Source: Actinopolymorpha singaporensis
Lineage (GTDB): Bacteria > Actinomycetota > Actinomycetes > Propionibacteriales > Actinopolymorphaceae
NCBI RefSeq assembly: GCF_900104745.1
Contig: NZ_LT629732.1
Span: forward strand, 5,753,981 to 5,817,980
Direction: 5' to 3'
DNA length: 64,000 bases
In this document: positions 1 to 8,573 of the stretch, piece after piece
Position numbering within the stretch: position 1 is the first letter of the stretch
Layout of the letters: every line of letters begins with the position of its first letter
Notes under the pieces: model-generated
What the model saw: only the letters and a program-made list of their open reading frames with translations
Told to the model about the DNA's origin: nothing
The model's database searches: none
Translations under genes and position numbers: made by a program

Positions 1-521
1 GGCAGCTCCTCCCCGCACAACAGAGCCATCGTCTGCCGCAGTGACCGCACACCGAAGACCTCCACTCCGGCCACCAGCCTTGCCTCGTCGACGTTGGGCT
101 CGGGAACGACGAACCGCGTCCGGCCCGCCGTGGCGGCGGCGAGCACGGAGGGGAGGGTGCCCCGGATGGGTTTGAGGCGGCCGTCGAGCCCGAGCTCACC
201 GAGCAGCACCACGTCGTCGAGCCGGTCCTGCGGAACGGCCTGGGCCGCACCCAGCACCGCCATCGCGATGGCCAGGTCGAAATGGGCGCCGGCCTTCGGC
301 AAGGTGGCCGGTGACAGCGCCACCGTGAGCTTGCGCTGCGGCCAGCCCTGGCCGGAGTTGGCGACGGCGGCACGCACCCGCGACCGCGCCTCGGCCAACG
401 CGGCGTCTGGCAGGCCCACCAGGCTGAACCCGGGAAGGCCGTTGCCAATGTGGGCCTCCACGTCGACGACGTGGCCCTCCACTCCGGACAGGGAAACGGA
501 CCGGGCACGAGCGAGCGTCAT
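1..521 (-). CDS. comM: ComM/YifB-family Mg-chelatase-like AAA+ ATPase, N-terminal part (3' end outside window)
   Basis: The reading frame starts at ATG 521 and runs open off the left edge, giving about 173 residues. The N-terminus carries the typical YifB/ComM start (ARARSVSLSGVEG, then GNGLPGFSLVGLP) and a later stretch GELGLDGRLKPIRG, which matches the N-terminal domain preceding the AAA+ module of this family. The Walker motifs would lie beyond the window. Family members act in natural transformation or branch migration in some bacteria; the role here is inferred. Its ATG overlaps the yraN stop by 4 nt, so the two are probably cotranscribed. The pair yraN-comM is a conserved actinobacterial neighbourhood normally next to rnhB. 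Confidence 0.9.
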   Translation of the reverse strand, partial: MTLARARSVSLSGVEGHVVDVEAHIGNGLPGFSLVGLPDAALAEARSRVRAAVANSGQGWPQRKLTVALSPATLPKAGAHFDLAIAMAVLGAAQAVPQDRLDDVVLLGELGLDGRLKPIRGTLPSVLAAATAGRTRFVVPEPNVDEARLVAGVEVFGVRSLRQTMALLCGEEL

Positions 522-877
522 CCGTCGATCCCCCGTACGTGCTCGATCTGGGCGGGAGCCGACCCCCGGCGGAGTATGCCGACGACGTCGATCCGGACCG
601 CACGCGGCCGAAGGTCGTGGTCGGCGAGGAAACGCGCGGCGAGCCGGCGTAGCCGCGCGGCCTTCTCCGCCGTCACCGCCTCCAGCGGGGTCCCGAACAT
701 CACGCCGGACCTGGTCTTGACCTCACACACGACCAGGGTCTGCTCGTCCCGCGCGACGATGTCGATCTCGCCGATGTCACAGCGCCAGTTGCGGGCCAGG
801 ACGGCGAATCCGGCCTCCTGCAGATGCCGGGCCGCCAGCTCCTCGCCGTGGCGTCCGACCAGGTCTTTCACTCGCAT
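518..877 (-). CDS. yraN: YraN/UPF0102 family nuclease-fold protein
   Basis: This is a 119-residue protein of the usual family length. It has the UPF0102 signature: an N-terminal GRHGEELAARHL segment, RNWRCDIGEIDIVARD, then VVCEVKTRSG, which resembles the D...E-x-K core of restriction-endonuclease-like folds (Asp in GEIDIV, Glu and Lys in CEVKTR). Function is not firmly established; a nuclease role in DNA processing is inferred from the fold. The stop codon overlaps the comM start, giving a two-gene unit. In related genomes yraN directly follows rnhB/DUF2469, but here about 5 kb of other genes separates them. Confidence 0.93.
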   Translation of the reverse strand: MRVKDLVGRHGEELAARHLQEAGFAVLARNWRCDIGEIDIVARDEQTLVVCEVKTRSGVMFGTPLEAVTAEKAARLRRLAARFLADHDLRPRAVRIDVVGILRRGSAPAQIEHVRGIDG

Positions 878-940
878 CGGTGCTCACCTCCGCGACCACT
901 GTGGCCGGACGCGCGGGCTGGTTTCGGGGCGGCGAGACGG

Positions 941-978
941 ACTGTGGACAAGGCCGCCGGCGTACCGACTGTGGACAG
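941..978. repeat. Direct repeat ACTGTGGACA x2, each containing a DnaA-box-like 9-mer
   Basis: ACTGTGGACA occurs at 941-950 and 968-977, a 27-bp period. Read on the minus strand the copies contain TTGTCCACA (943-951) and CTGTCCACA (970-978), which match the actinobacterial DnaA box exactly or nearly so. They lie in the 173-bp gap between yraN and the ThDP-enzyme gene. The repeat is visible directly. A role as DnaA binding sites or as operator for the downstream gene is inference. Confidence 0.5.
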
Positions 979-1050
979 AAACCGGTCGCCACGCGGGTGT
1001 TGCGGGAGGCGGCTGATATGACGGGAGTCCGCGCAGAAGGGAGGGAGCAG

Positions 1051-2790
1051 ATGACCCAGACCGTCGCCGGGACGGCTGTCCGGCAGCTTGTCGAGGCCGG
1101 CGTCCGGACCGCGTACACGGTTCCGGGAGAGTCCTTTCTCCCTCTGCTCGACGCCTGGGAGGCCGAGCACGGCGTACGCCTGGTCTCGACTCGGCACGAG
1201 TCCGGGGCGGCGTTCATGGCGGAGGCGGAGGCCAAGCTGACCGGGCGGCCGGCGCTCGCCCTGGCCAGCCGCGGTCCCGGGGCTGCCAACCTCGCCATCG
1301 GCGTACACACCGCGCGCCAGGACCAGACGCCGCTGATCGCGATCCTCGGACAGGTGGAGTCCGGCGCACGTGGCCGGGAGTCGTTCCAGGAGGTCGACCT
1401 CGCCGCCATGTACGCCCCACTCACCGGATGGGCGCGGGAGGCACGCGCCGCCGAGGAGGTGCCGTCGCTGTTGGCCGAGGCCCACCGAGCGGCGACCGGG
1501 CCGCGCCCCGGGCCGGTGGCGCTAGCGGTGCCGGCGGACTTCTGGACCGCTGCGTACGACGAGGGGATGCCGCTCGCGCCCGGCGGCGACCAGCACGCCC
1601 AAACGGCCCGCTCCAGCGGCGAGTCGGCCGACGAGTCAGCGGACGGGCTCGCCGAACACCTCGCCGGCCTGCTGTCGTCGGCGCACCGACCGGTGGCGAT
1701 CTGCGGTCCAGGCGACCGGGTGGGCCGGGAGACCCTGCGGGCCGCCTGCGAGGCCGCCGGCTTCGGGGTCTACTCCGCGTTCCGGCGGCAGGACTGCTTC
1801 GACGAGGACCACCCGCACTTCCTCGGGCACCTCGGTCTCGGCGTACCCGCGCAGGTGCGCCAGGCGCTTGACGAGGCCGACCTGGTGATGGTCCTCGGCA
1901 CCCGGCTGGATGCGATCACCGCGCAGGACCACCGCTACCCCCTGCCCCACCAGCACCTGGTCCTGGTGGGCACCGGCCTGCCAAGGCCAAGGCACCCGGG
2001 CCTCACCACCGTCCTGGACGCGGACCCGCACGCCGTCCTGGCTGCCCTCGTCCGCCGCGCCACCGGCGCTACGGAGGCCGGCTACCAGGGTCCGCGAAGT
2101 CCGGGAGCGCCCCAGAGCGCACGGGCCGCGGCGCGGGAACGGTGGGAACGCCACCACGCCGCCGCCGTCCGGTACGCCCGCCCGACCGGCGAGGCCACCC
2201 GGCCCGGCACCGTGCACCCGGCCGAGGTGGTCACCGCGCTGCGGCGGCTCGTCCCCGACGACGTCATCCTCACCAACGACGCCGGCAACTTCTCCGCGTT
2301 CTTCCACCGGCACTGGGGGTTCCGCGCCACCCATCGCCTGCTGGCTCCCTGCAACGGCGCGATGGGGTACGCCGTCCCGGCTGCTGTCGCGGCCAAGCTG
2401 CACCGGCCGCGGAACACCGTCGTCGCACTGGTCGGGGACGGCGGCGTCCTGATGACGGGGCAGGAGATCGAGACCGCGGTGCGACACGCCGCGCCGATTG
2501 TCGTCCTGGCGTTCCAGAACGGCATGTACGGCACCATCGCCATGCACCAGGCGACCTCGCACGGACGGCTCGCCGGCGTGGACATCGGCCGCCTCGACCT
2601 CGCCACCTGGGCCCGCGGCCTGGGCGCGGAGGGCTTCGTCCTCGACGACCCCGCGCGCGTGGAGGCAGTCCTCGCCGAAGCCCTGCGCTGCGGACGGCCC
2701 TGCGTGGTGGACGTGCGTACCGACCCCGACGTCATCGCGCCGGGCCGGCGGCTCTCCGGCCTGCTCGAACCCGCCGGCCACCCCACGTAG
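1051..2790 (+). CDS. Thiamine-diphosphate-dependent enzyme, acetolactate-synthase-like
   Basis: A 579-residue ThDP enzyme with the three-domain layout of the pyruvate oxidase/acetolactate synthase superfamily. The N-terminal Pyr domain has the catalytic Glu context STRHESGAAFMAEAEA, the middle domain is NAD/FAD-fold-like, and the C-terminal PP domain has GDGGVLMTGQEIE with a downstream Asn (FQNGMYGTI) forming the ThDP/Mg motif. The frame extends upstream, but ATG 1051 has a strong Shine-Dalgarno (GGGAGGGAG at 1040-1048) and starts at the conserved N-terminus. The substrate cannot be read from sequence. Because the next gene, 38 bp downstream, is a sugar-acid dehydratase, a 2-keto-acid decarboxylase or carboligase role in a catabolic path is plausible. 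It is not part of an ilvBN pair: no small subunit is adjacent. Confidence 0.88.
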   Translation: MTQTVAGTAVRQLVEAGVRTAYTVPGESFLPLLDAWEAEHGVRLVSTRHESGAAFMAEAEAKLTGRPALALASRGPGAANLAIGVHTARQDQTPLIAILGQVESGARGRESFQEVDLAAMYAPLTGWAREARAAEEVPSLLAEAHRAATGPRPGPVALAVPADFWTAAYDEGMPLAPGGDQHAQTARSSGESADESADGLAEHLAGLLSSAHRPVAICGPGDRVGRETLRAACEAAGFGVYSAFRRQDCFDEDHPHFLGHLGLGVPAQVRQALDEADLVMVLGTRLDAITAQDHRYPLPHQHLVLVGTGLPRPRHPGLTTVLDADPHAVLAALVRRATGATEAGYQGPRSPGAPQSARAAARERWERHHAAAVRYARPTGEATRPGTVHPAEVVTALRRLVPDDVILTNDAGNFSAFFHRHWGFRATHRLLAPCNGAMGYAVPAAVAAKLHRPRNTVVALVGDGGVLMTGQEIETAVRHAAPIVVLAFQNGMYGTIAMHQATSHGRLAGVDIGRLDLATWARGLGAEGFVLDDPARVEAVLAEALRCGRPCVVDVRTDPDVIAPGRRLSGLLEPAGHPT

Positions 2791-2828
2791 ACCCACGTAG
2801 AAGCGTCCACCCAGAATGGGAGAACACC

Positions 2829-4553
2829 GTGACCCGCCTTCGCCCCGAGGACCTGCGCAGCCACGCGTGGTATGGCGACCCCGGCCTGCGCGCCTTCGGT
2901 CATCGTTCCCGCACCCGCCAGATGGGCATCAGCGCCGAGGAGCACCTGGGCAAGCCGGTCATCGGGGTGATCAACACCTGGAGCGAGATCAATCCCTGCC
3001 ATACCCACCTGCGCCAGCGGGCGGAGGAGGTCAAGCGCGGCGTGTGGCAGGCCGGTGGCTATCCCGTCGAGCTTCCGGCGATGTCGTTGTCGGAGCCGTT
3101 CCAGAAGCCGAGCACGATGCTCTACCGCAACCTGCTCGCCATGGAGACCGAGGAGCTGTTGCGGTCGTACCCCATCGACGGCGCGGTTCTGCTCGGCGGC
3201 TGCGACAAGACCACCCCGGCGTTGCTGATGGGCGCGGTCAGCATGGACGTGCCCTCGGTGTTCGTGCCGGCCGGGCCGATGCTGCGCGGAAACTGGCGCG
3301 GCACCGTCCTGGGCAGCGGCAGCGACGTGTGGAAGTACTGGGCGGACAAGCGCGCGGGCGTCATCGGCGACCAGGAGTGGAGCGAGCTCGAGGACGGCAT
3401 CGCACGCTCACCGGGCCACTGCATGACGATGGGTACGGCGTCCACGATGACCTCGGCGGCGGAGGCGCTCGGCATGACATTGCCGGGTGCGGCGTCGATT
3501 CCGGCGGCGGATTCCGCGCACGCCCGGATGGCCGCGGCCAGTGGCCGGCTCGCGGTGGACATGGTGTGGAACGACCGGCGGCCGTCCCAGATCCTCGACC
3601 GGCGCGCCTACCTGGACGCGGTGACCACGGTGCTCGCGCTCGGCGGCTCCACCAACGCCGTCATCCACCTGATCGCGATGGCCGGTCGAAGCAAGGCGGA
3701 GTTGACGCTGGACGACTTCGACGAGCTCTCCCGCCGGGTTCCCGTGCTGGCCAACATCCGCCCGACCGGTGCCTACCTCATGGAGGACTTCTACTACGCC
3801 GGCGGGCTGCGCGGCCTGCTCGCCCAGCTCCGCGACCTGCTGCACCTGGACCGGATCAACGTGACCGGCCGGACGCAGCGCGAGGTGCTGGCCGGTGCCG
3901 AGGTGTACGACGCGGACGTGATCCGCCCGCTGGACAAGCCGGTGTGGCCCGAGGGTGGCCTCGCGGTCCTTCGCGGCAACCTCGCCCCGGCCGGCGCGGT
4001 GGTCAAGCACGCGGCGGCCGACCCGCGCTTCCACCGGCACACCGGGCCGGCGGTGGTCTTCGACGGCTACCAGGACCTGCAGCGCCGGATCAACGACGAG
4101 TCCCTGCCGATCACGCAGGACACCGTGCTGGTGCTGCGCGGCGCGGGGCCGCACGGCGGACCCGGGATGCCGGAGTACGGCATGCTGCCGATCCCCGACC
4201 GGTTGCTCAGGCAGGGCGTGCGGGACATGCTGCGGATCTCCGACGCCCGGATGAGCGGCACGAGCTACGGCGCCTGCGTGCTGCACGTCTCACCCGAGTC
4301 GCACGTCGGCGGACCGCTCGCGCTGGTACGCGACGGCGACCTGGTGACCCTCGACGTCGCCGAACGCCGGCTGAGCCTGGAGGTGTCCGACACCGAGCTC
4401 GCCGAACGCCGGGCAGCGTGGGCAGCCCCGGAGCCGGCGTACGGGCGAGGCTACGGCGCGCTCTACCTCTCCCACATCACCCAGGCCGAGGAGGGCTGCG
4501 ACTTCGACTTCCTCGCCCGCGAGGGACAGGTGGCCGCGCCGGAGAGCCGCTGA
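2829..4553 (+). CDS. IlvD/Edd-family dehydratase, probable pentonate (arabinonate/xylonate-type) dehydratase
   Basis: The protein has 574 residues, starting at GTG 2829 after GGGAGAA. Three cysteines expected to bind an iron-sulfur cluster are at Cys57 (NPCHTHL), Cys125 (GGCDKTTPA) and Cys198 (GHCMTMG). Their spacing of 68 and 73 residues matches that recalled for [2Fe-2S] L-arabinonate dehydratase (Cys59/127/200). The active-site serine motif RMSGTSYG is present towards the C-terminus. Length and spacing favour a sugar-acid dehydratase producing a 2-keto-3-deoxy acid over the branched-chain IlvD. It follows the ThDP gene by 38 bp on the same strand and converges on an RraA-fold gene that could cleave such a keto acid. 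The exact sugar acid is unknown. Confidence 0.88.
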   Translation: MTRLRPEDLRSHAWYGDPGLRAFGHRSRTRQMGISAEEHLGKPVIGVINTWSEINPCHTHLRQRAEEVKRGVWQAGGYPVELPAMSLSEPFQKPSTMLYRNLLAMETEELLRSYPIDGAVLLGGCDKTTPALLMGAVSMDVPSVFVPAGPMLRGNWRGTVLGSGSDVWKYWADKRAGVIGDQEWSELEDGIARSPGHCMTMGTASTMTSAAEALGMTLPGAASIPAADSAHARMAAASGRLAVDMVWNDRRPSQILDRRAYLDAVTTVLALGGSTNAVIHLIAMAGRSKAELTLDDFDELSRRVPVLANIRPTGAYLMEDFYYAGGLRGLLAQLRDLLHLDRINVTGRTQREVLAGAEVYDADVIRPLDKPVWPEGGLAVLRGNLAPAGAVVKHAAADPRFHRHTGPAVVFDGYQDLQRRINDESLPITQDTVLVLRGAGPHGGPGMPEYGMLPIPDRLLRQGVRDMLRISDARMSGTSYGACVLHVSPESHVGGPLALVRDGDLVTLDVAERRLSLEVSDTELAERRAAWAAPEPAYGRGYGALYLSHITQAEEGCDFDFLAREGQVAAPESR

Positions 4554-4587
4554 GAGCCGACGCGCGCCGCCGGGAGCCGAACGGGGC

Positions 4588-5343
4588 TCAGGCCTGGGGC
4601 GGGTTGTCCTTCGCCCAGGCGCGGTAACGCTCCCGGGTCTGCTCGTTCGGCGGGTAGACCCCGGGCAGTGCCGCCCCCGCCTCGATCTCCGCCTGGACGA
4701 ACTCCTCCAGGTGTTCCTGCGCGACCGCGTCGCGGGCGACCTCCGCGGCCAGCTCACGCGGTACGCACACCACACCTTCACCGTCACCGACGAGCACGTC
4801 GCCCGGATACACCGGCACCTCCGCGCAGCCGATCGGCACCTGCAGGTCGACGGCGTGGTGCTGGACGAGGTTGGTGGTGGCCGAGACTCCCGCGGAGTAC
4901 GCCGGCAGCCCCAGCGTGGCGAACGTCGGCGAGTCGCGGACCGAGCCGTCGGTCACCACGCCGGCCGCCCCGCGGCGCAGCAGCCGGGTGCCGAGGATGC
5001 CGCCCAGGGAGGCCGCCCGGCCCCGGCCCCGGCAGTCCATCACCAGCACCTGGCCGGGACCGACCGACTCCACCGCCTTGCGCTGAGGGTGCTCGGGGTC
5101 GGCGAAGACACCGAGCACATCGAGATCCTCCCGGGCCGGGATGTAGCGCAGTGTGAACGCGGTGCCGACCATCCGTGCCGCATGCGGGTTCAGCGGGCGC
5201 AGACCGGCGAGGAAGGTGTTGCGCAGGCCGCGGGACATCAGCTGGGTGGTCAGCGTCGCGGTCGACACCTGTCGCAGTGCCGCGACCGTCTCCGGTGCCA
5301 GCGGGCCGGACTGGGCGGGCCGGGACTCGCGGACGTCGGTCAT
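4588..5343 (-). CDS. RraA-like / HMG-aldolase-fold protein
   Basis: A 251-residue RraA-family protein. The family signature is visible as GGILGTRLLRRGAAGVVTDG followed by SVRD, the Arg-Asp that binds metal and keto-acid in the 4-hydroxy-4-methyl-2-oxoglutarate aldolase branch. Start ATG 5343 is preceded by GAGGGAG; an upstream extension of the frame lacks conservation. The family spans RNase E inhibitors, oxaloacetate decarboxylases and class II keto-acid aldolases. Convergent placement 34 bp after the pentonate dehydratase suggests the aldolase or decarboxylase branch, cleaving a 2-keto-3-deoxy product. This is inferred from context only. Confidence 0.85.
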   Translation of the reverse strand: MTDVRESRPAQSGPLAPETVAALRQVSTATLTTQLMSRGLRNTFLAGLRPLNPHAARMVGTAFTLRYIPAREDLDVLGVFADPEHPQRKAVESVGPGQVLVMDCRGRGRAASLGGILGTRLLRRGAAGVVTDGSVRDSPTFATLGLPAYSAGVSATTNLVQHHAVDLQVPIGCAEVPVYPGDVLVGDGEGVVCVPRELAAEVARDAVAQEHLEEFVQAEIEAGAALPGVYPPNEQTRERYRAWAKDNPPQA

Positions 5344-5426
5344 CTCGAAGCGCTCCCTCTCGGTCGGCCGGAACGGACCCGGCACGAACGGCCCCCAGGA
5401 CGGACCTGGGTGGTGAATCCCGGGCT

Positions 5427-6002
5427 TCAGCGAGCCTGCAGCGCGTCCAGGGCGACCGCCATCGCGCACGCCAGCCGCCGGTCGAGTGCGGGGTCGCGCA
5501 CGGTCACGTCGTAGCGGTCGCGGAGCCCGAACCGGCGCTCGACCGACATCACCGGCCGGCCGTCGCCGGTGGTGAAGTCGAAGTGGTACGGCAACGGCAG
5601 GGAGTCCTGCACACGGCGCAGGATCGCGAACAGCTGGCTGCGTTCGCGTCCGACACACTCTCCCAGACCCGGCTGGGACAGGTGCCAGGTCGAGCGCAGC
5701 AGCGACTGGCGGAAGTCCTTGCGGAACGACCCGACCGGCGAGCCGTCGGCGGCGGTCACGTCGTAGGTCGCGCCGAGGTCGACCACCGATCGGGCCTTGA
5801 AGCCGAACAGCGGCGTCTCCATCCCGTCGTCGGCGTACAGCGTGACCTGCTCCCGGAACGCCATCCGCTTCTGCTGGGCCACGGCGACCAGGACGTCGCC
5901 GGTCCAGATCTCGTACCGGTTGACGGTGAACCGCAGCTGCTGGCGTACCTCGAAGTGCTCGTTGGAACCGAACCTGGCCTGGAAACCGCTCGGGTCGCTC
6001 AC
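5427..6002 (-). CDS. LURP-one-related (LOR/scramblase-fold) protein
   Basis: A 191-residue protein, GTG start at 6002 overlapping the DUF2469 stop by 4 nt. The sequence has the LOR/Tubby-like beta-barrel pattern: FTVNRYEIWTGD, LYADDGMETPLFGFKAR, VTAADGSPVGSFRKDF, and a C-terminal hydrophobic helix (RRLACAMAVALDALQ). This fold is shared with phospholipid scramblases and plant LURP1; bacterial function is unknown. There is no signal peptide. It lies at the end of the rplS-lepB-rnhB-DUF2469 run, so translation is probably coupled to DUF2469. Confidence 0.78.
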   Translation of the reverse strand: MSDPSGFQARFGSNEHFEVRQQLRFTVNRYEIWTGDVLVAVAQQKRMAFREQVTLYADDGMETPLFGFKARSVVDLGATYDVTAADGSPVGSFRKDFRQSLLRSTWHLSQPGLGECVGRERSQLFAILRRVQDSLPLPYHFDFTTGDGRPVMSVERRFGLRDRYDVTVRDPALDRRLACAMAVALDALQAR

Positions 6003-6331
6003 CGGCCGCCGCCGAAGGGCCCGTCGTCCTTGGGCACGTCGAAGTCGCTCTTGGCCAGCTCCTCGACGTTGACGTCCTTGAACGTCACCACCTTGACGTT
6101 CTTCACGAACCGCGCAGGGCGGTACATGTCCCACACCCAGGCGTCGGACATCGTGACCTCGAAGTAGGTCTCCCCGCCCTCGCTGCGGACCTTCAGGTCG
6201 ACATGGTTGGCGAGGTAGAACCGGCGGTCGGTCTCGACGACGTACTTGAAGATTCCGACGACGTCGCGGTATTCGCGGTAGAGCTGGAGCTCCATCTCGG
6301 TTTCGTACTTCTCGAGGTCTTCGGCGCTCAT
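5999..6331 (-). CDS. DUF2469 family protein
   Basis: A 110-residue conserved actinobacterial protein starting MSAEDLEKYETEME and rich in charged and aromatic residues (QLYREYRDVVGIFKYVVET, then RRFYLANHVDLKV). It matches DUF2469, which is nearly always next to rnhB and yraN in actinobacteria. The function is not known. ATG 6331 overlaps the rnhB stop (ATGA at 6328-6331) and its own stop overlaps the LURP gene, so three genes are translationally linked. Confidence 0.92.
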   Translation of the reverse strand: MSAEDLEKYETEMELQLYREYRDVVGIFKYVVETDRRFYLANHVDLKVRSEGGETYFEVTMSDAWVWDMYRPARFVKNVKVVTFKDVNVEELAKSDFDVPKDDGPFGGGR

Positions 6332-7230
6332 CGCGCGCGCTCCCCTCCCCGAGCTCGGTTCCCCGTGGTCACGCTCACCAGGTCCTCGCTGTCGGTCGGT
6401 TGGTCGTCGGCCGGCCGGTCGCCGTCCGGGACGGGGGCCGTCCCGGAACCATTCTGGCCCATGCCGCTGGACCTGCCCGGCACGGACCCGGCCGGGGACG
6501 ATCCGTCCGGTTCGTCCCGGGGTTCCGGCTCCTCCGGCGGCTCCTCCGGGAGCTCCTCCACCGGAATCGAACCGGTGCGGTCGACCCCCGCGGCGCGCAT
6601 GACGTTGATGTAGCGCAGCCGGTGTTCCGGACACGGTCCGTGCCGATCGAGCGCCGTCTGGTGGTCGGCGGTGCAGTAACCCTTGTGGGTGGCGAAGTCG
6701 TACGCGGGATAGCGCTCGGCCAGCTCGCACATCAGCCGGTCGCGGGTGACCTTCGCGATCACCGAGGCGGCGGCGATGCAGGCGATCACCCGGTCGCCCT
6801 TCCAGACCGCGAGGCCGGGGGCGCCGAGGCCGTCGACCGGAAAACCGTCGGTGAGGACGTACGCCGGCCGGGTGTCCAGCGCGAACAACGCCCGGCGCAA
6901 CGCCTCGATGTTGACCCGGTGCATGCCGAGCCGGTCGCACTCGGCGGGGGGTACGACGACCACGGACCAGGCGACGGCCCGCCGGACGATCTCGGCGTAG
7001 CAGCGTTCGCGGGCCGCGGCGGTCAGCAGCTTGGAGTCGGCGAGGCCGCGTACCTCACCGCGGCTTCCCTCCGGAAGGATCACCGCGGCGGAGACCAGCG
7101 GGCCCGCGCAGGCGCCCCGGCCGGCCTCGTCGACGCCCGCCACCGGGGCGAGCCCCCCACGGACCAGGGCGCGTTCGTACGCGTAGAGGCCCGAGTCTCG
7201 CCGGACCACCACTCGGCGTACGGCTGGCAT
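6328..7230 (-). CDS. rnhB: Ribonuclease HII
   Basis: It cleaves the RNA strand of RNA-DNA hybrids and removes misincorporated ribonucleotides. The catalytic DEAGRG motif is at residues 34-39; the other acidic residues are in LADSK and VLTDGF, and THKGYCT is the family helix motif. The enzyme core ends near residue 222; about 75 further residues form an acidic, Pro/Glu/Gly/Ser-rich tail (EELPEEPPEEPEP and following), making the protein 300 residues against the more usual 200-260. The start at 7230 is 15 nt from the lepB stop, so cotranscription is likely. Confidence 0.96.
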   Translation of the reverse strand: MPAVRRVVVRRDSGLYAYERALVRGGLAPVAGVDEAGRGACAGPLVSAAVILPEGSRGEVRGLADSKLLTAAARERCYAEIVRRAVAWSVVVVPPAECDRLGMHRVNIEALRRALFALDTRPAYVLTDGFPVDGLGAPGLAVWKGDRVIACIAAASVIAKVTRDRLMCELAERYPAYDFATHKGYCTADHQTALDRHGPCPEHRLRYINVMRAAGVDRTGSIPVEELPEEPPEEPEPRDEPDGSSPAGSVPGRSSGMGQNGSGTAPVPDGDRPADDQPTDSEDLVSVTTGNRARGGERAR

Positions 7231-7245
7231 GGCCTGACCTCCCGG

Positions 7246-8190
7246 TCAGCGGCCCGCCCGGGACCGGCGGCGTCGCAGCAGCCCGCGCCGTAGTCCGCCG
7301 AGCGGGAACACGACACCTGCCCCGGCCAGGACGGGCACGGCGTCGGTCAACGGGGAACCGATCGGTGCGGTCGGCGCGGTCGACGCGGTCGACGTGGCCG
7401 GCACCCGCGCCTGCCCACTGGCCAGGCCGGCGTCGCCGTAGGCGCCCGGCCGGGTGAGCAGGTCGACCCGGTTCAGCGGCCACACGATCACGAACGCGCG
7501 GCCGACCACGTGGTCGATCGGGATGGTTCCGCCACCGGGGTCACCCAGGTGGGAACGGGAGTCGGCGGAGGCGGACCGGTGGTCGCCCATCACCCACAGC
7601 CGCCCGTCCGGCACGCGGACGTCGAACGCCATCGCCGACGGCGGGTCGCCCGGGTGCAGGTAGCCGCTCTCGGTGATCGCCTTGCCGTTGACCGTCACGC
7701 GGTTCTGCTTGTCGCAACAGACCACATGGTCGCCGGGCAGGCCGATCACCCGCTTGATGAAGTCCTTCTCGCCGACGGTGGAGAAGCCGAACAGCTCGCC
7801 CACCTTGTGCAGCAACTTCTGCACCGACCCGCTGGGCTGAGCGAGGTCGACCTCGCTCTCCCAGGAGTCGGCGCCGTTGAACACGACCACGTCGCCGCGC
7901 TGGATCTCGCCCAGGCGGTACGACAGTTTGTTGACGAGCACCCGGTCACCGGGGACCAGGGTGTTCTCCATCGACTCCGACGGAATGTAGAACGCCTGCA
8001 CCAGGAAGGTCTTGATCAGCAGCGCAAGACCGAGGGCCAGGACTACGAGGACGGGGAGCTCGCGCCAGAAGGAGCGCTCCTTGCCGCGGTTACGCCGGGC
8101 GTCACTCGTGTCCGACCCGTCGTTGGACCCCACAGTCGACGCCCTCCCGGTCGCCGGCTCACCACCGGCAGCGATCTCCCGCTCATCCAC
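7246..8190 (-). CDS. lepB: Signal peptidase I
   Basis: A membrane-bound type I signal peptidase that cleaves Sec and Tat signal peptides. About 45 residues of basic cytoplasmic N-terminus precede a single transmembrane helix (residues about 46-66). The catalytic Ser73 is in IPSESM and the general-base Lys is in DFIKRVIGLPGD; MGDHRSASADSR is the box E motif. After the catalytic domain there is a second hydrophobic stretch (VPVLAGAGVVFPLGG) ending in an Arg-rich tail, giving a possible C-terminal membrane anchor. It lies 23 nt downstream of rplS. Confidence 0.96.
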   Translation of the reverse strand: MDEREIAAGGEPATGRASTVGSNDGSDTSDARRNRGKERSFWRELPVLVVLALGLALLIKTFLVQAFYIPSESMENTLVPGDRVLVNKLSYRLGEIQRGDVVVFNGADSWESEVDLAQPSGSVQKLLHKVGELFGFSTVGEKDFIKRVIGLPGDHVVCCDKQNRVTVNGKAITESGYLHPGDPPSAMAFDVRVPDGRLWVMGDHRSASADSRSHLGDPGGGTIPIDHVVGRAFVIVWPLNRVDLLTRPGAYGDAGLASGQARVPATSTASTAPTAPIGSPLTDAVPVLAGAGVVFPLGGLRRGLLRRRRSRAGR

Positions 8191-8213
8191 CCGTCGAGCC
8201 TAGTCCGGCAGGC

Positions 8214-8573
8214 TCAGTGCGCGGCGGTGGACTCGCGCTTCTCCTTGATCTTCGCGGCCTTGCCGCGCAGGCCACGCACGTAGTAGAGCTTCGCGCGGCG
8301 GACGTCGCCGCGGGTGGCGACCTCGATCTTCTCGATGATCGGGGTGTGCAGGGGGAACGTGCGCTCCACCCCGACGCCGAAGCTCACCTTGCGGACGGTG
8401 AAGGTCTCCTTCAGACCGGCACCGGCGCGCTTGAGGCAGACGCCCTGGAAGACCTGGACCCGGGTCCGGTTACCTTCGACGACCTTGACGTGCACCTTCA
8501 GCGTGTCGCCGGCCTGGAAGTCGGGAACGTCGGAGCGCAGGGAGGCGGCGTCGACGGCCTGGAGCGAAGTCAT
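8214..8573 (-). CDS. rplS: 50S ribosomal protein L19
   Basis: L19 lies at the 30S-50S interface. The 119-residue frame from ATG 8573 (preceded by GAGGAG) contains the canonical [34 protein letters not shown] and [12 protein letters not shown] segments. A slightly longer in-frame start exists upstream but would include the ribosome binding site. A 220-bp gap separates it from trmD, so it may have its own promoter; no clear promoter or leader structure could be identified in that gap. Confidence 0.97.
   Translation of the reverse strand: MTSLQAVDAASLRSDVPDFQAGDTLKVHVKVVEGNRTRVQVFQGVCLKRAGAGLKETFTVRKVSFGVGVERTFPLHTPIIEKIEVATRGDVRRAKLYYVRGLRGKAAKIKEKRESTAAH

Noticed and set aside
1018-1050. Earlier start codons (880 and 1018) for the ThDP enzyme
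   Set aside because: They lack a good ribosome binding site and add residues with no family similarity; ATG 1051 has GGGAGGGAG and the conserved N-terminus.
2782-2801. 10-bp tandem repeat cccacgtaga at the end of the ThDP gene
   Set aside because: It merely duplicates the stop-codon region and has no further copies; most likely a chance slip event.
4558-4590. Small GAGCC/GGCTC hairpin between the dehydratase and RraA-like genes as a bidirectional terminator
   Set aside because: Only a 5-bp stem with no U-run on either side; too weak to claim.
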